Shown here piece by piece: positions 30,807-37,665 of a DNA stretch of 64,000 bases. Source of the stretch: Paractinoplanes ovalisporus (GTDB lineage Bacteria > Actinomycetota > Actinomycetes > Mycobacteriales > Micromonosporaceae). Made by a program: the position numbers and the translations under genes. How positions within the stretch are numbered: the first letter of the stretch is position 1; each line of letters opens with the position of its first letter. The stretch covers positions 159,342-223,341 of the forward strand of contig NZ_JAENHP010000018.1 of assembly GCF_016834655.1 (NCBI RefSeq). Reading direction: 5' to 3'. The notes under the pieces are model-generated. The model made no database searches. It was not told where the DNA came from and saw only the letters and a list, made by a program, of their open reading frames with translations.

Positions 30807-31088
30807 GTGGCCAACCAGCTGCCCGTCAAGGTAGTCGCCGTCGAGGAACGCGTGTGGTCCGGCGAAGCGGAAATGCTCGTCGCCCGCACTACCGAGGGTG
30901 AGATCGGTGTGCTGCCCGGCCACTCGCCGCTTCTCGGCCTGCTGAAGGAGCCGTCCCAGGTGCGGGTCAAGCTCGCCGGCGGCGAACAGCTCACCTACGA
31001 CGTGTCCGGCGGGTTCCTCTCGATCGACGCCGACGGTGTGACCGTCCTGGCCGAGAGCGCCACGCCCGCCACCCCCGAGTCCCACTGA
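30807..31088 (+). CDS. atpC: F1Fo ATP synthase subunit epsilon, short form
   Basis: 93 residues. The N-terminal beta-sandwich that contacts gamma and the c-ring is complete (GEIGVLPGHSPLLGLL). The usual C-terminal pair of helices, which inhibits ATP hydrolysis in other bacteria, is missing: the protein ends at LAESATPATPESH, whereas the E. coli subunit has about 138 residues. The GTG start follows AGGAGG (30796-30801). The gene is separated from atpD by the LCP gene, so it may have its own promoter; TAGACT near 30747 is a -10-like candidate. Confidence 0.95.
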   Translation: MANQLPVKVVAVEERVWSGEAEMLVARTTEGEIGVLPGHSPLLGLLKEPSQVRVKLAGGEQLTYDVSGGFLSIDADGVTVLAESATPATPESH

Positions 31089-31096
31089 CTCCGGCG

Positions 31097-31564
31097 ATGC
31101 GGGTTCTGGAAGTCTTCGGAATCTGCGTCGTCGCGCTGCTCGCGCTTCTCTTCGCGGTCTTCTTCCGCCGCCGGCTGCTTATGTTCGGCGGCGGGACGAT
31201 CCGCCTCCAGATCCGGGTCACCGCGCTCGTGCCCGGCCGTGGCTGGTCCACGGCGATCGGCCAGTTCGCGGGGGGCACGCTGCGGATCCACCGCTTGTTC
31301 AGTTTCGCGTTCCGCCCCAAACGCATCCTCGACCGTGGCACGACCACGGTCGAGGGCCGCCGTCCCCCCGAGGGTCCCGAGCGCCTCACGATGCCCGCCC
31401 ACTGGGTGATCCTGCGCCTCGCCACCACCCTCGACGAGATCGAGATCGCCATGGCCGAGTCCACGGTCACCGGCTTCCTCTCCTGGCTCGAGGCCGCGCC
31501 GCCGGGCCCGCCGGGCAGTGTCGCGCCCCGCCCGGCGATCCGCCCCGGCCCGGTCGAGCAGTAA
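31097..31564 (+). CDS. DUF2550-family membrane protein
   Basis: 155 residues with one N-terminal membrane helix (VFGICVVALLALLFAVFF, about 6-23) followed by an Arg-rich, largely beta cytoplasmic part and a Pro-rich tail. A protein of this type follows atpC in many actinobacteria, including mycobacteria; the function is unknown. It starts 8 bases after atpC and is probably cotranscribed. Confidence 0.85.
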   Translation: MRVLEVFGICVVALLALLFAVFFRRRLLMFGGGTIRLQIRVTALVPGRGWSTAIGQFAGGTLRIHRLFSFAFRPKRILDRGTTTVEGRRPPEGPERLTMPAHWVILRLATTLDEIEIAMAESTVTGFLSWLEAAPPGPPGSVAPRPAIRPGPVEQ

Positions 31565-31624
31565 CGGCCGCGCCTTTCCGATTGGCTGTCGCCCCGCCCC
31601 GGATCGCTCTCTAGCGTCGAAGCC

Positions 31625-32425
31625 ATGCGGATCAGAATCGTCGACGCCTTCACCGACCGCCCGTTCGCCGGCAACCCGGCCGGGGTGGTCGTGCTCGACC
31701 GCACCGAGTTCCCCTCCGACGAGTGGATGAGCCGGGTCGCGGCCGAGGTCAACCTCTCCGAGACGGCGTTCGTGCACCCGGTCGCGGGCGACGCCGACTA
31801 CGCGCTGCGCTGGTTCACGCCCGCGGTCGAGGTGGCGCTGTGCGGCCACGCCACGCTGGCCACCGCGCACGTTTTAGGCGGTTCCTCGGTCGTACGCTTC
31901 GACACCCGCAGCGGCATCCTGACCGCCACCCCCGGCGACGACGGCTGGATCACGCTCGACTTCCCGACCGCGCCCCTGACTCCCGTCGAGCCCGACCCCC
32001 GCCTGCTCGACATGCTGGGCGCCACCCCGATCTCGGTGCACCACACCGGCCCCAACACCGACGATCTGATGCTGGAGCTCGTCGACGAGGCCGCCGTACG
32101 GGACCTGACCCCCGACCTGTCCGCGCTGGCCGGCTACGAGCGGCGCGGCGTGGTCGTGACCGCCCGCGCCGACAAGCCCGACGCCGGCTACGACTTCGTG
32201 TCGCGCTTCTTCGGCGCCGCCGCCGGGGTGGGCGAAGACCCGGTGACCGGGAGCGCCCACACCGCGCTGGCGCCGTTCTGGTCGGGCCGGTTGGGCGGTC
32301 GCACCGAGCTGGTCGGGTATCAGGCGTCGGCCCGGGGCGGGTTTGTGCGGGTGTCGCTACGCGGCGACCGGACCCGGCTGACCGGCAAGGCTGTCACCGT
32401 CATCGACGGCGAGCTGCTGGCCTGA
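31625..32425 (+). CDS. PhzF-family isomerase-like protein
   Basis: 266 residues with the diaminopimelate-epimerase fold in two halves. The N-terminal signature FAGNPAGVVVL is at 14-24, the catalytic Glu46 lies in LSETAFV, the second-half motif is GEDPVTGSAHTAL, and CGHATLA is conserved. PhzF itself isomerises a phenazine precursor, but no phenazine genes are nearby, so this is probably one of the widespread PhzF-like proteins of unknown substrate. The ATG follows a -10-like TAGCGT (31612-31617) by 7 bases and lacks a Shine-Dalgarno sequence, suggesting a leaderless mRNA. The 3' end overlaps the convergent synthetase-like gene by 69 bases. Confidence 0.88.
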   Translation: MRIRIVDAFTDRPFAGNPAGVVVLDRTEFPSDEWMSRVAAEVNLSETAFVHPVAGDADYALRWFTPAVEVALCGHATLATAHVLGGSSVVRFDTRSGILTATPGDDGWITLDFPTAPLTPVEPDPRLLDMLGATPISVHHTGPNTDDLMLELVDEAAVRDLTPDLSALAGYERRGVVVTARADKPDAGYDFVSRFFGAAAGVGEDPVTGSAHTALAPFWSGRLGGRTELVGYQASARGGFVRVSLRGDRTRLTGKAVTVIDGELLA

Positions 32426-33457
32426 CCAGGCTCGGTCGCCCATCAGGCCGGCGTAGAGGCGGTCGCGCAGGGCGTTCGCGGTCTGCTTGGGCAGCGCCCG
32501 GCGCAGGTCACGCAGCACGACCCGCAGCAGCACGTTCACCTCGCCCTCGCGGATGCCCAGGCGCTCACGCGACGCCAGAGGCAGCGCGGACGGCAGGGTG
32601 ACCGACTCGATCGCCACCTCCTCGACCAAGTGCGCGTCCGGGCCCAGCAGCTCGCGCACCCGATCGCCCAGATCCTCGGCCGTCACCCCCGCGGGCAGGG
32701 CCACCGAGAGGTCACGGCGGGCGGCCGGCTGCGCTGAGACGGGCCGGTAGGGAGCCAGGTCGAGCATCTGGCCACTCACCCGCGGGTCGTCCGAGCGCAG
32801 CAACCGGATGTCGTCGATGCCCTTACGCAGCATCAGCAGCCGGTCGAGGCCCAAGCCGAGAGCCAACCCGTGCCGGTCCGGGCCGATGACGTGCGCCGCG
32901 GCCAGACCACACTCGCCGATCTCGACCCAGGCATCGCCCACCCGGGCCTCGATCTCCAGACCGCTTTCCGTGTACGGATGGACGGCCGGATTCGTGCGCC
33001 ACTCCGCACCCGGCAGGGCCGCCGCCATCACGGCCCCGACCAAGGTGATCAGAGAGCCCGGCGAGGAACCCACCCACCACAGGTCGAGCTGATGGGGTGT
33101 GCCGGTGTGCAGCCGGTCGATGGAGTCGCGGCGATAGACGATCCCGGGGCACACAATCAGCGCCTCGGGCACGGACAGTTCCCGCAACGCGCCGGGAATG
33201 AGGGCGGATGTCTGAGAGCGCAGCATGCGCCGCTCGTCGACATACCGGCTGTAGCGGCCGTCGCGAGCGGCCGCGGCCGGGCTGTATCCCAGGCGGTCGT
33301 AGTTGTCGGCTATGTCGACGATCCGTTCGCCGCGGTGCACGACCACGGTGGCGTCCGGGTGCTGGGCGTGCGCGGCCCGGACCACGGTGTCGACGATGGT
33401 CTGCATGGCGTGCGGGCCTGCGGCGGGATCGGTGAGGTCGCGGACGGTCAGGGACAT
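32357..33457 (-). CDS. Orphan PheS-like class II aminoacyl-tRNA synthetase homologue with FDX-ACB domain
   Basis: 366 residues. The core (about 60-260) has class II motif 2 (VYRRDSIDRLHTGTPHQLD) and motif 3 (LGLGLDRLLMLRKGIDDIRLL), as in PheS. The C-terminal 95 residues (RRDLSVALP onward) match the ferredoxin-fold anticodon-binding domain found at the end of PheT and of mitochondrial PheRS. The N-terminal coiled coil of true PheS is absent, and no pheT neighbour exists. The arrangement is that of monomeric mitochondrial PheRS, so this is probably not the housekeeping enzyme. From memory it resembles a family called PtmS (PheS-related ligase of unknown substrate). The end overlaps the convergent PhzF-like gene. 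Confidence 0.75.
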   Translation of the reverse strand: MSLTVRDLTDPAAGPHAMQTIVDTVVRAAHAQHPDATVVVHRGERIVDIADNYDRLGYSPAAAARDGRYSRYVDERRMLRSQTSALIPGALRELSVPEALIVCPGIVYRRDSIDRLHTGTPHQLDLWWVGSSPGSLITLVGAVMAAALPGAEWRTNPAVHPYTESGLEIEARVGDAWVEIGECGLAAAHVIGPDRHGLALGLGLDRLLMLRKGIDDIRLLRSDDPRVSGQMLDLAPYRPVSAQPAARRDLSVALPAGVTAEDLGDRVRELLGPDAHLVEEVAIESVTLPSALPLASRERLGIREGEVNVLLRVVLRDLRRALPKQTANALRDRLYAGLMGDRAWSGQQLAVDDGDSLAGQPGPVAA

Positions 33458-33626
33458 CGGCTTCTCCTGTTCGTGAAGGGAACGGGGAGGCCGGAACGAG
33501 AAGATGGCCGCCCCGGTGGGACGGCCATGAAGGGAACGCGCAGGTCAGCCGGCCGCCGGAAGGGGCCGGGCAAAGACAGCAGCGCGGGACGTCATGTTCC
33601 GATGGTGACACCCGTCGCCGACGCTG
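33458..33626 (-). promoter_or_regulatory. Structured leader upstream of the PheS-like gene
   Basis: On the minus strand this region holds a possible 16-codon reading frame (33595 to 33545, MTSRAAVFARPLPAAG), then a hairpin with arms ATGGCCG (33504-33510) and CGGCCAT (33522-33528), flanked by two direct copies of TGAAGGGAACG (plus strand 33474-33484 and 33528-33538). The arrangement resembles an attenuator with a leader peptide, but only one Phe codon is present and no T-run follows. A regulatory role is a hypothesis. Confidence 0.35.
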
Positions 33627-34022
33627 TCACGCGGGTTCCGGCGGGCCGGACTGCAGCTCCACCTCGAAACCCCAGGCGTCCTCCAGATAAGCGGCGTACG
33701 AGTCGGGGCCGCCCGCGCGAGGATGCCGGTCGGGGAAGAGCAGCGCCCAGCCGTGCTCGGTGGCCGAGGCGGTCAACCGGTCGACCTCGGCCCGGCTGCC
33801 CGCGTCGAACGCCAGGTGGTTGAGCCCGGGCGCGAGCCGGTCGTGCACCTCGCCGGAGAGGGCGGGCGACTGCTCAAGCACCAGATAGACACCGCCGCAC
33901 AGCCACGAGCGGCCGCCGGGCCAGTCCTGGTACTGCTTCCAGCCCAGCTCGCCCAGCAGCCAGCCCCACGGGCCGAGCGCGCCGGGCAGGTCGGGCACCC
34001 AGAGCTCGACGTGGTGCAGCAT
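33627..34022 (-). CDS. VOC (glyoxalase/bleomycin-resistance) superfamily protein
   Basis: 131 residues with the paired beta-alpha-beta-beta-beta units of the VOC fold. LHHVELWVPDL at the start and GLNHLAFDAGSRAEVD at the start of the second unit carry candidate metal ligands (His, Glu). The substrate is unknown. The ATG overlaps the adenosyltransferase stop by 1 base (TGATG), so the two genes form an operon, which is the only clue to function. Confidence 0.82.
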   Translation of the reverse strand: MLHHVELWVPDLPGALGPWGWLLGELGWKQYQDWPGGRSWLCGGVYLVLEQSPALSGEVHDRLAPGLNHLAFDAGSRAEVDRLTASATEHGWALLFPDRHPRAGGPDSYAAYLEDAWGFEVELQSGPPEPA

Positions 34023-34597
34023 CAGGCCGCGCCCCCACCGGGCACCCACTTCACGTCGCCGCCCGGGTTTGCGATGCGGGACAGGATGAAGAGCAGGTCG
34101 GAGAGGCGGTTCAGGTATTTGGCGGGCAGCTCACCCGTACGGGACGGGTCGGTCTGCAGCAGGGCCCAGGTGGAGCGCTCGGCCCGGCGCGCGACCGTGC
34201 GGGCCACGTGCAGCAGCGCGGCGCCGGGGGTGCCACCCGGCAGGACGAAACTGTCGAGGGCGGGCAGCCGTTCGTTGAACTCGTCGCACCAGCCCTCGAG
34301 GCGGGTCACGTATTCCTCGGTGATCCGCAGCGGCGGGTACGGCGGGTTCTCCGTCTCGGGGTTGCAGAGATCGGCCCCGACGTCGAAGAGATCGTTCTGG
34401 ATGGCGGTGAGCACCTTACGGACGTCGCCGGGCAGGTCACCGAGGGCCAGCGCGACCCCGATGGCGGCGTTGCACTCGTCGGTGTCGGCGTACGCCACGA
34501 TGCGCGGATCGGTCTTTCCGGCGACCTCGTTGTTGCCGAGACGGGTCTGCCCGCCGTCGCCGGCGCGGGTGTAGATGCGGGTGAGGTGAACGGCCAT
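34022..34597 (-). CDS. PduO-type cob(I)alamin adenosyltransferase
   Basis: 191 residues. Transfers the adenosyl group of ATP to cob(I)alamin to make coenzyme B12. IYTRAGDGGQTRLGNN at 8-23 is the ATP-binding loop, and RTVARRAERSTWAL plus YLNRLSDLLFILSR near the C-terminus carry the conserved active-site Arg, Asn and Asp. A gene of this type is divergent from murA in mycobacteria as well. Adenosylcobalamin is the cofactor of methylmalonyl-CoA mutase, whose accessory genes mce and meaB are encoded at 57-60 kb. Confidence 0.93.
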   Translation of the reverse strand: MAVHLTRIYTRAGDGGQTRLGNNEVAGKTDPRIVAYADTDECNAAIGVALALGDLPGDVRKVLTAIQNDLFDVGADLCNPETENPPYPPLRITEEYVTRLEGWCDEFNERLPALDSFVLPGGTPGAALLHVARTVARRAERSTWALLQTDPSRTGELPAKYLNRLSDLLFILSRIANPGGDVKWVPGGGAA

Positions 34598-34639
34598 AGT
34601 GACACCCTACGGAGGCGCGGTTGTGCCCCAGCCCATACC

Positions 34640-35926
34640 ATGGCCCGCGTGGATGTGATCAGGGTGAAGGGCGGCACGCCGCTGACCGGTGAGGTCACTG
34701 TGGGTGGCGCGAAGAACTCGGCGCTCAAGCTGATGGCGGTCGCGCTGCTGGCGCCGGGCCGCAGCGTCGTCGAGAACGTTCCGCGGATCACCGACATCGC
34801 CATCATGGCCGAGGTGCTGCGCCGGCTGGGCTGCCAGGTCTCCCTGGACGGTGGTCAGGCGACGATCGACGTGCCCGACAACCCGGGCAGCGAGGCCGAC
34901 TACGACCTGGTCCGCCGTCTGCGCGCGTCGATCTGTGTGCTCGGCCCGCTTCTCGCCCGTACGGGCTATGTCCGCGTCGCGCTCCCCGGCGGCGACATGA
35001 TCGGCTCCCGCGGTCTCGACATGCACGTCTCGGGCCTGGCCCGGATGGGCGCGCAGATCTCCGGTGAGCACGGCTTCGTGATCGCCTCGGCGCCGGGCGG
35101 TCTGCGCGGCGGCAAGATCTGGCTCGACTTCCCGAGCGTCGGCGCCACCGAGAACCTGCTGATGGCGGCCGTTCTGGCCAAGGGCGTCACCGAGATCGAC
35201 AACGCCGCTCGCGAGCCCGAGATCGTCGACATCTGCGAGATGCTGACCGCGATGGGCGCCAAGATCGAGGGCGCCGGCTCGTCGACGCTGACCATCGAGG
35301 GCGTACAGGAGCTTTCCCCCGTACGGCATCGGACCGTGGGCGACCGCATCGTCGGCGGCACCTGGGCCTTCGCGTCGGCGATGACCCGGGGCGACGTGAC
35401 CGTGCAGGGCGTGCGGCCCGAGTTCCTCGACGTGGCGCTCGACAAACTCGTCACGGCGGGCGCGACGGTCGAGCCCGGTGACAACCAGTTCCGGGTACGG
35501 ATGACCGACCGTCCCCAGGCCGTCGACATCGTGACGCTGCCCTATCCCGGCTTCGCGACCGACCTGCTGCCCATGGCGATCGGCCTGGCCGCCGTGGCCG
35601 AGGGCTCCTCGCTGATCACCGAGAACATCTTCGACGGCCGGTTCATGTTCGTGAACGAGATGGTGCGGCTCGGCGCCGACATCCGTACCGACGGGCATCA
35701 CGCCGTGGTCAACGGGCGGGAAAGGCTCTCGGGGGCGCCGGTGCGGGCGACCGACATCCGGGCCGGGGCCGGGCTGGTCATCGCCGGTCTGTGCGCCGAG
35801 GGCGTGACCGAGGTCGGCGAGGTGCACCACATTGACCGCGGCTATCCCGACTTCGTGGCCGACCTGGCCAAGCTGGGCGTCGAGGTGGAACGGGCCGACG
35901 TGCCCGAGCCGACGTTCGACTTCTGA
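34640..35926 (+). CDS. murA: UDP-N-acetylglucosamine 1-carboxyvinyltransferase, Asp-type active site
   Basis: 428 residues. First committed step of peptidoglycan synthesis, transferring enolpyruvate from PEP. GGAKNSALKLMA near residues 22-33 is the substrate-binding signature. The catalytic-loop position that is Cys115 in E. coli is Asp119 here (LPGGDMIGSRGLDMH), as in mycobacterial MurA, where the Asp makes the enzyme insensitive to fosfomycin. Two inverted EPSP-synthase-like domains are complete. The ATG at 34640 or the GTG at 34649 could start the protein. Divergent from the adenosyltransferase. Confidence 0.96.
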   Translation: MARVDVIRVKGGTPLTGEVTVGGAKNSALKLMAVALLAPGRSVVENVPRITDIAIMAEVLRRLGCQVSLDGGQATIDVPDNPGSEADYDLVRRLRASICVLGPLLARTGYVRVALPGGDMIGSRGLDMHVSGLARMGAQISGEHGFVIASAPGGLRGGKIWLDFPSVGATENLLMAAVLAKGVTEIDNAAREPEIVDICEMLTAMGAKIEGAGSSTLTIEGVQELSPVRHRTVGDRIVGGTWAFASAMTRGDVTVQGVRPEFLDVALDKLVTAGATVEPGDNQFRVRMTDRPQAVDIVTLPYPGFATDLLPMAIGLAAVAEGSSLITENIFDGRFMFVNEMVRLGADIRTDGHHAVVNGRERLSGAPVRATDIRAGAGLVIAGLCAEGVTEVGEVHHIDRGYPDFVADLAKLGVEVERADVPEPTFDF

Positions 35927-35937
35927 GCGCCGGCGTC

Positions 35938-36285
35938 TCAGAGGGCGGGGCTGTCGCCGACCAGGCGCCGCGCCGCCTCCACCTCTTCCGCGAACACCAG
36001 CACGACCGTACGGCCGTCCCGGTCGTACGTCTGGGTGGCTCGGATGCCCGCGTCGCCGAGCAGTTGCTTGATCTCGTCGGCGACGTCGGCGTCGGTGGTG
36101 ACCGCGGCCGGGCAGAGCAGGCCGTAGTCGTCGATGTCGCCGAAGATGGTCAGTCCGGGGCCCGGGTCGGGTTCCGACGCGAGCGTCCACTGCAGGCCCA
36201 TCCGCCAGAAGACCGCTCCGAGAAGGCCGACCAGACCGACGGCGATGAGTGGCCCGATGAGGTACCAGCCGTTGCCTGAGGCCAT
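35938..36285 (-). CDS. Hypothetical single-helix membrane protein
   Basis: 115 residues: one N-terminal membrane helix (LIGPLIAVGLVGLLGAVFW, about 7-25) then a soluble domain. The soluble part, with TTDADVADEIKQLLGDAGIRATQTYDRDGRTVVLVFAEEVEAARRLV in two short beta-alpha units, resembles the DUF2007-type fold used for small signal-transducing domains; this is a weak impression. A second ATG two codons upstream (36291) could be the start. It converges on murA with an 11-base gap and is divergent from the hydroxybutyryl-CoA dehydrogenase gene. Confidence 0.7.
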   Translation of the reverse strand: MASGNGWYLIGPLIAVGLVGLLGAVFWRMGLQWTLASEPDPGPGLTIFGDIDDYGLLCPAAVTTDADVADEIKQLLGDAGIRATQTYDRDGRTVVLVFAEEVEAARRLVGDSPAL

Positions 36286-36340
36286 GGGCATAGTCTCGCA
36301 CCGGTTCGCGGCTGATTTCCGAGGAATTGCCCCGATCGAG

Positions 36341-36402
36341 CTAGGGCTTATCTGGTGGATCACGCGGGCCGCAGCCCCTCGTGATCCACCGGATAAGCCT
36401 AG
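36341..36402. repeat. Large intergenic inverted repeat (20-bp arms, one mismatch)
   Basis: The left arm at 36345-36364 and the right arm at 36380-36399 match over 20 bases with a single T/C difference, and CTAG flanks both ends with one bulged base. The 15-base loop is G/C-rich (36365-36379). It lies between two divergent genes, so it is not a terminator of either; it could be an operator, a mobile REP/MITE-like hairpin or an mRNA leader structure. The palindrome has much lower GC than the surrounding DNA. Confidence 0.8.
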
Positions 36403-36473
36403 GACCCTGGGCTGAGTTCCCGTTAAGGAGCCCCGTTAATGTGAGCCTGTCGTTTCGGGTAGAGGGAGGCAAC

Positions 36474-37322
36474 ATGGCGGGTCGACTCGCGGTCATCGGC
36501 TCCGGGCTGATGGGTTCCGGCATCGCGCAGGTCTCGGCGCAGGCCGGCTGGCAGGTCACGATGCGGGACGTCGACGACGCCGCGACCGGTCGCGGCATGG
36601 CGGCCATCCGTGACTCGCTGAGCCGGTTCGCGGCCAAGGGCAAGATCACCGAGGAGGAGGCCGAGGCCACGCTGGCCCGGATCACTCCGACCACCGACCT
36701 CGAGGCCGCCGCCGACGCCGACGTGGTGGTCGAGGCCATCTACGAGAAGGTCGAGGCCAAGCACGAGGTCTTCCGCACGCTCGACAAGATCTGCAAGGCC
36801 GACGTGGTGCTCGGCACCAACACCTCGGCCATCCCGATCACCCAGATCGCCACGGTCACCGAGCGGCCCGAGTCGGTCGTCGGCATCCACTTCTTCTCGC
36901 CGGTGCCGATGATGAAGCTGGTCGAGCTCGTCCGGGGCTACCAGACCTCCGACGAGACGCTGGCCGCCGCCCGGTCGTACGCGGAAGAGGTCGGCAAGAC
37001 CTGCGTCGAGGTCAAGCGGGACGTGGCCGGCTTCGTCTCCAACCGGCTGTTCAGCGCGATCCTGGTCGAGGCGATCCAGCTGGTCGAGTCGGGCGTGGTC
37101 AGCGCGGCCGACCTCGACACCGTGATGAAGCTGGGCTTCGGTCACTCCATGGGCCCGCTGGCCACGGTCGACCTCACCGGCCTCGACGTCATGCTCAACG
37201 CGGCGACCAACATCTACCGCGACACCGCCGACGAGAAGTTCTTCCCGCCCGAGCTGCTGCAGCGCATGGTTCAGGCGGGCGACCTGGGCCGGAAGACCGG
37301 CAAGGGCTTCTACACGTACTAA
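36474..37322 (+). CDS. 3-hydroxybutyryl-CoA dehydrogenase
   Basis: 282 residues, the short monofunctional form. The Rossmann motif is VIGSGLMGSGIAQ at 7-19; the catalytic His lies in GIHFFSPVPMMKLVE and the conserved Asn in FVSNRLF. It oxidises or reduces 3-hydroxyacyl-CoA in fatty-acid or butyrate metabolism or provides polyhydroxybutyrate precursors. The ATG has a GAGGGAGG ribosome-binding site. The large inverted repeat lies 70 bases upstream and may affect its expression. Confidence 0.93.
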   Translation: MAGRLAVIGSGLMGSGIAQVSAQAGWQVTMRDVDDAATGRGMAAIRDSLSRFAAKGKITEEEAEATLARITPTTDLEAAADADVVVEAIYEKVEAKHEVFRTLDKICKADVVLGTNTSAIPITQIATVTERPESVVGIHFFSPVPMMKLVELVRGYQTSDETLAAARSYAEEVGKTCVEVKRDVAGFVSNRLFSAILVEAIQLVESGVVSAADLDTVMKLGFGHSMGPLATVDLTGLDVMLNAATNIYRDTADEKFFPPELLQRMVQAGDLGRKTGKGFYTY

Positions 37323-37340
37323 AAGTCTTATTATTCCCTT

Positions 37341-37661
37341 ATGACGCGTACGGGACCGGCTCCGGAAGACATGCAATGGGCGCTCGCCGAGGCGAGCCGG
37401 GAAGCCCTGGCCGTCGCTCCGGGCTGGTTCCGCGCATGGCCGCCGGGGTCGGACGAGCGGTGGTCGGCCGTGAACGTCCGGGCGGCCACCCAGGTCGTCG
37501 TCAACCACAGCCGTGAGGACGACCGGCATCCGAACAGCTGGACCGTGCGGGCCCTGTTCGGTGGGCACGCGGTCGAGCTGCGCGTCGGCCCGTACGACTC
37601 GAAGGACGAGGCGATCCTGGTCGCCCACGCCGTCCTGTCGATCGCCTACAAAGAGAGCTAG
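37341..37661 (+). CDS. Hypothetical protein
   Basis: 106 residues, soluble, with VRALFGGHAVELRVGPYDSKDEAILVAHAVLSIAYKES at the C-terminal half. No family recognised. The ATG sits exactly 7 bases after a -10 hexamer TATTAT (37329-37334) and has no ribosome-binding site, so the mRNA is probably leaderless and independent of the preceding gene, from which it is separated by only 18 bases. Confidence 0.65.
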   Translation: MTRTGPAPEDMQWALAEASREALAVAPGWFRAWPPGSDERWSAVNVRAATQVVVNHSREDDRHPNSWTVRALFGGHAVELRVGPYDSKDEAILVAHAVLSIAYKES

Positions 37662-37665
37662 ATCC

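Noticed and set aside
33545..33595. Phe-rich attenuation leader peptide for the PheS-like gene
   Set aside because: Only one Phe codon and no T-run after the hairpin; kept as a possibility in the leader feature, not as a gene.
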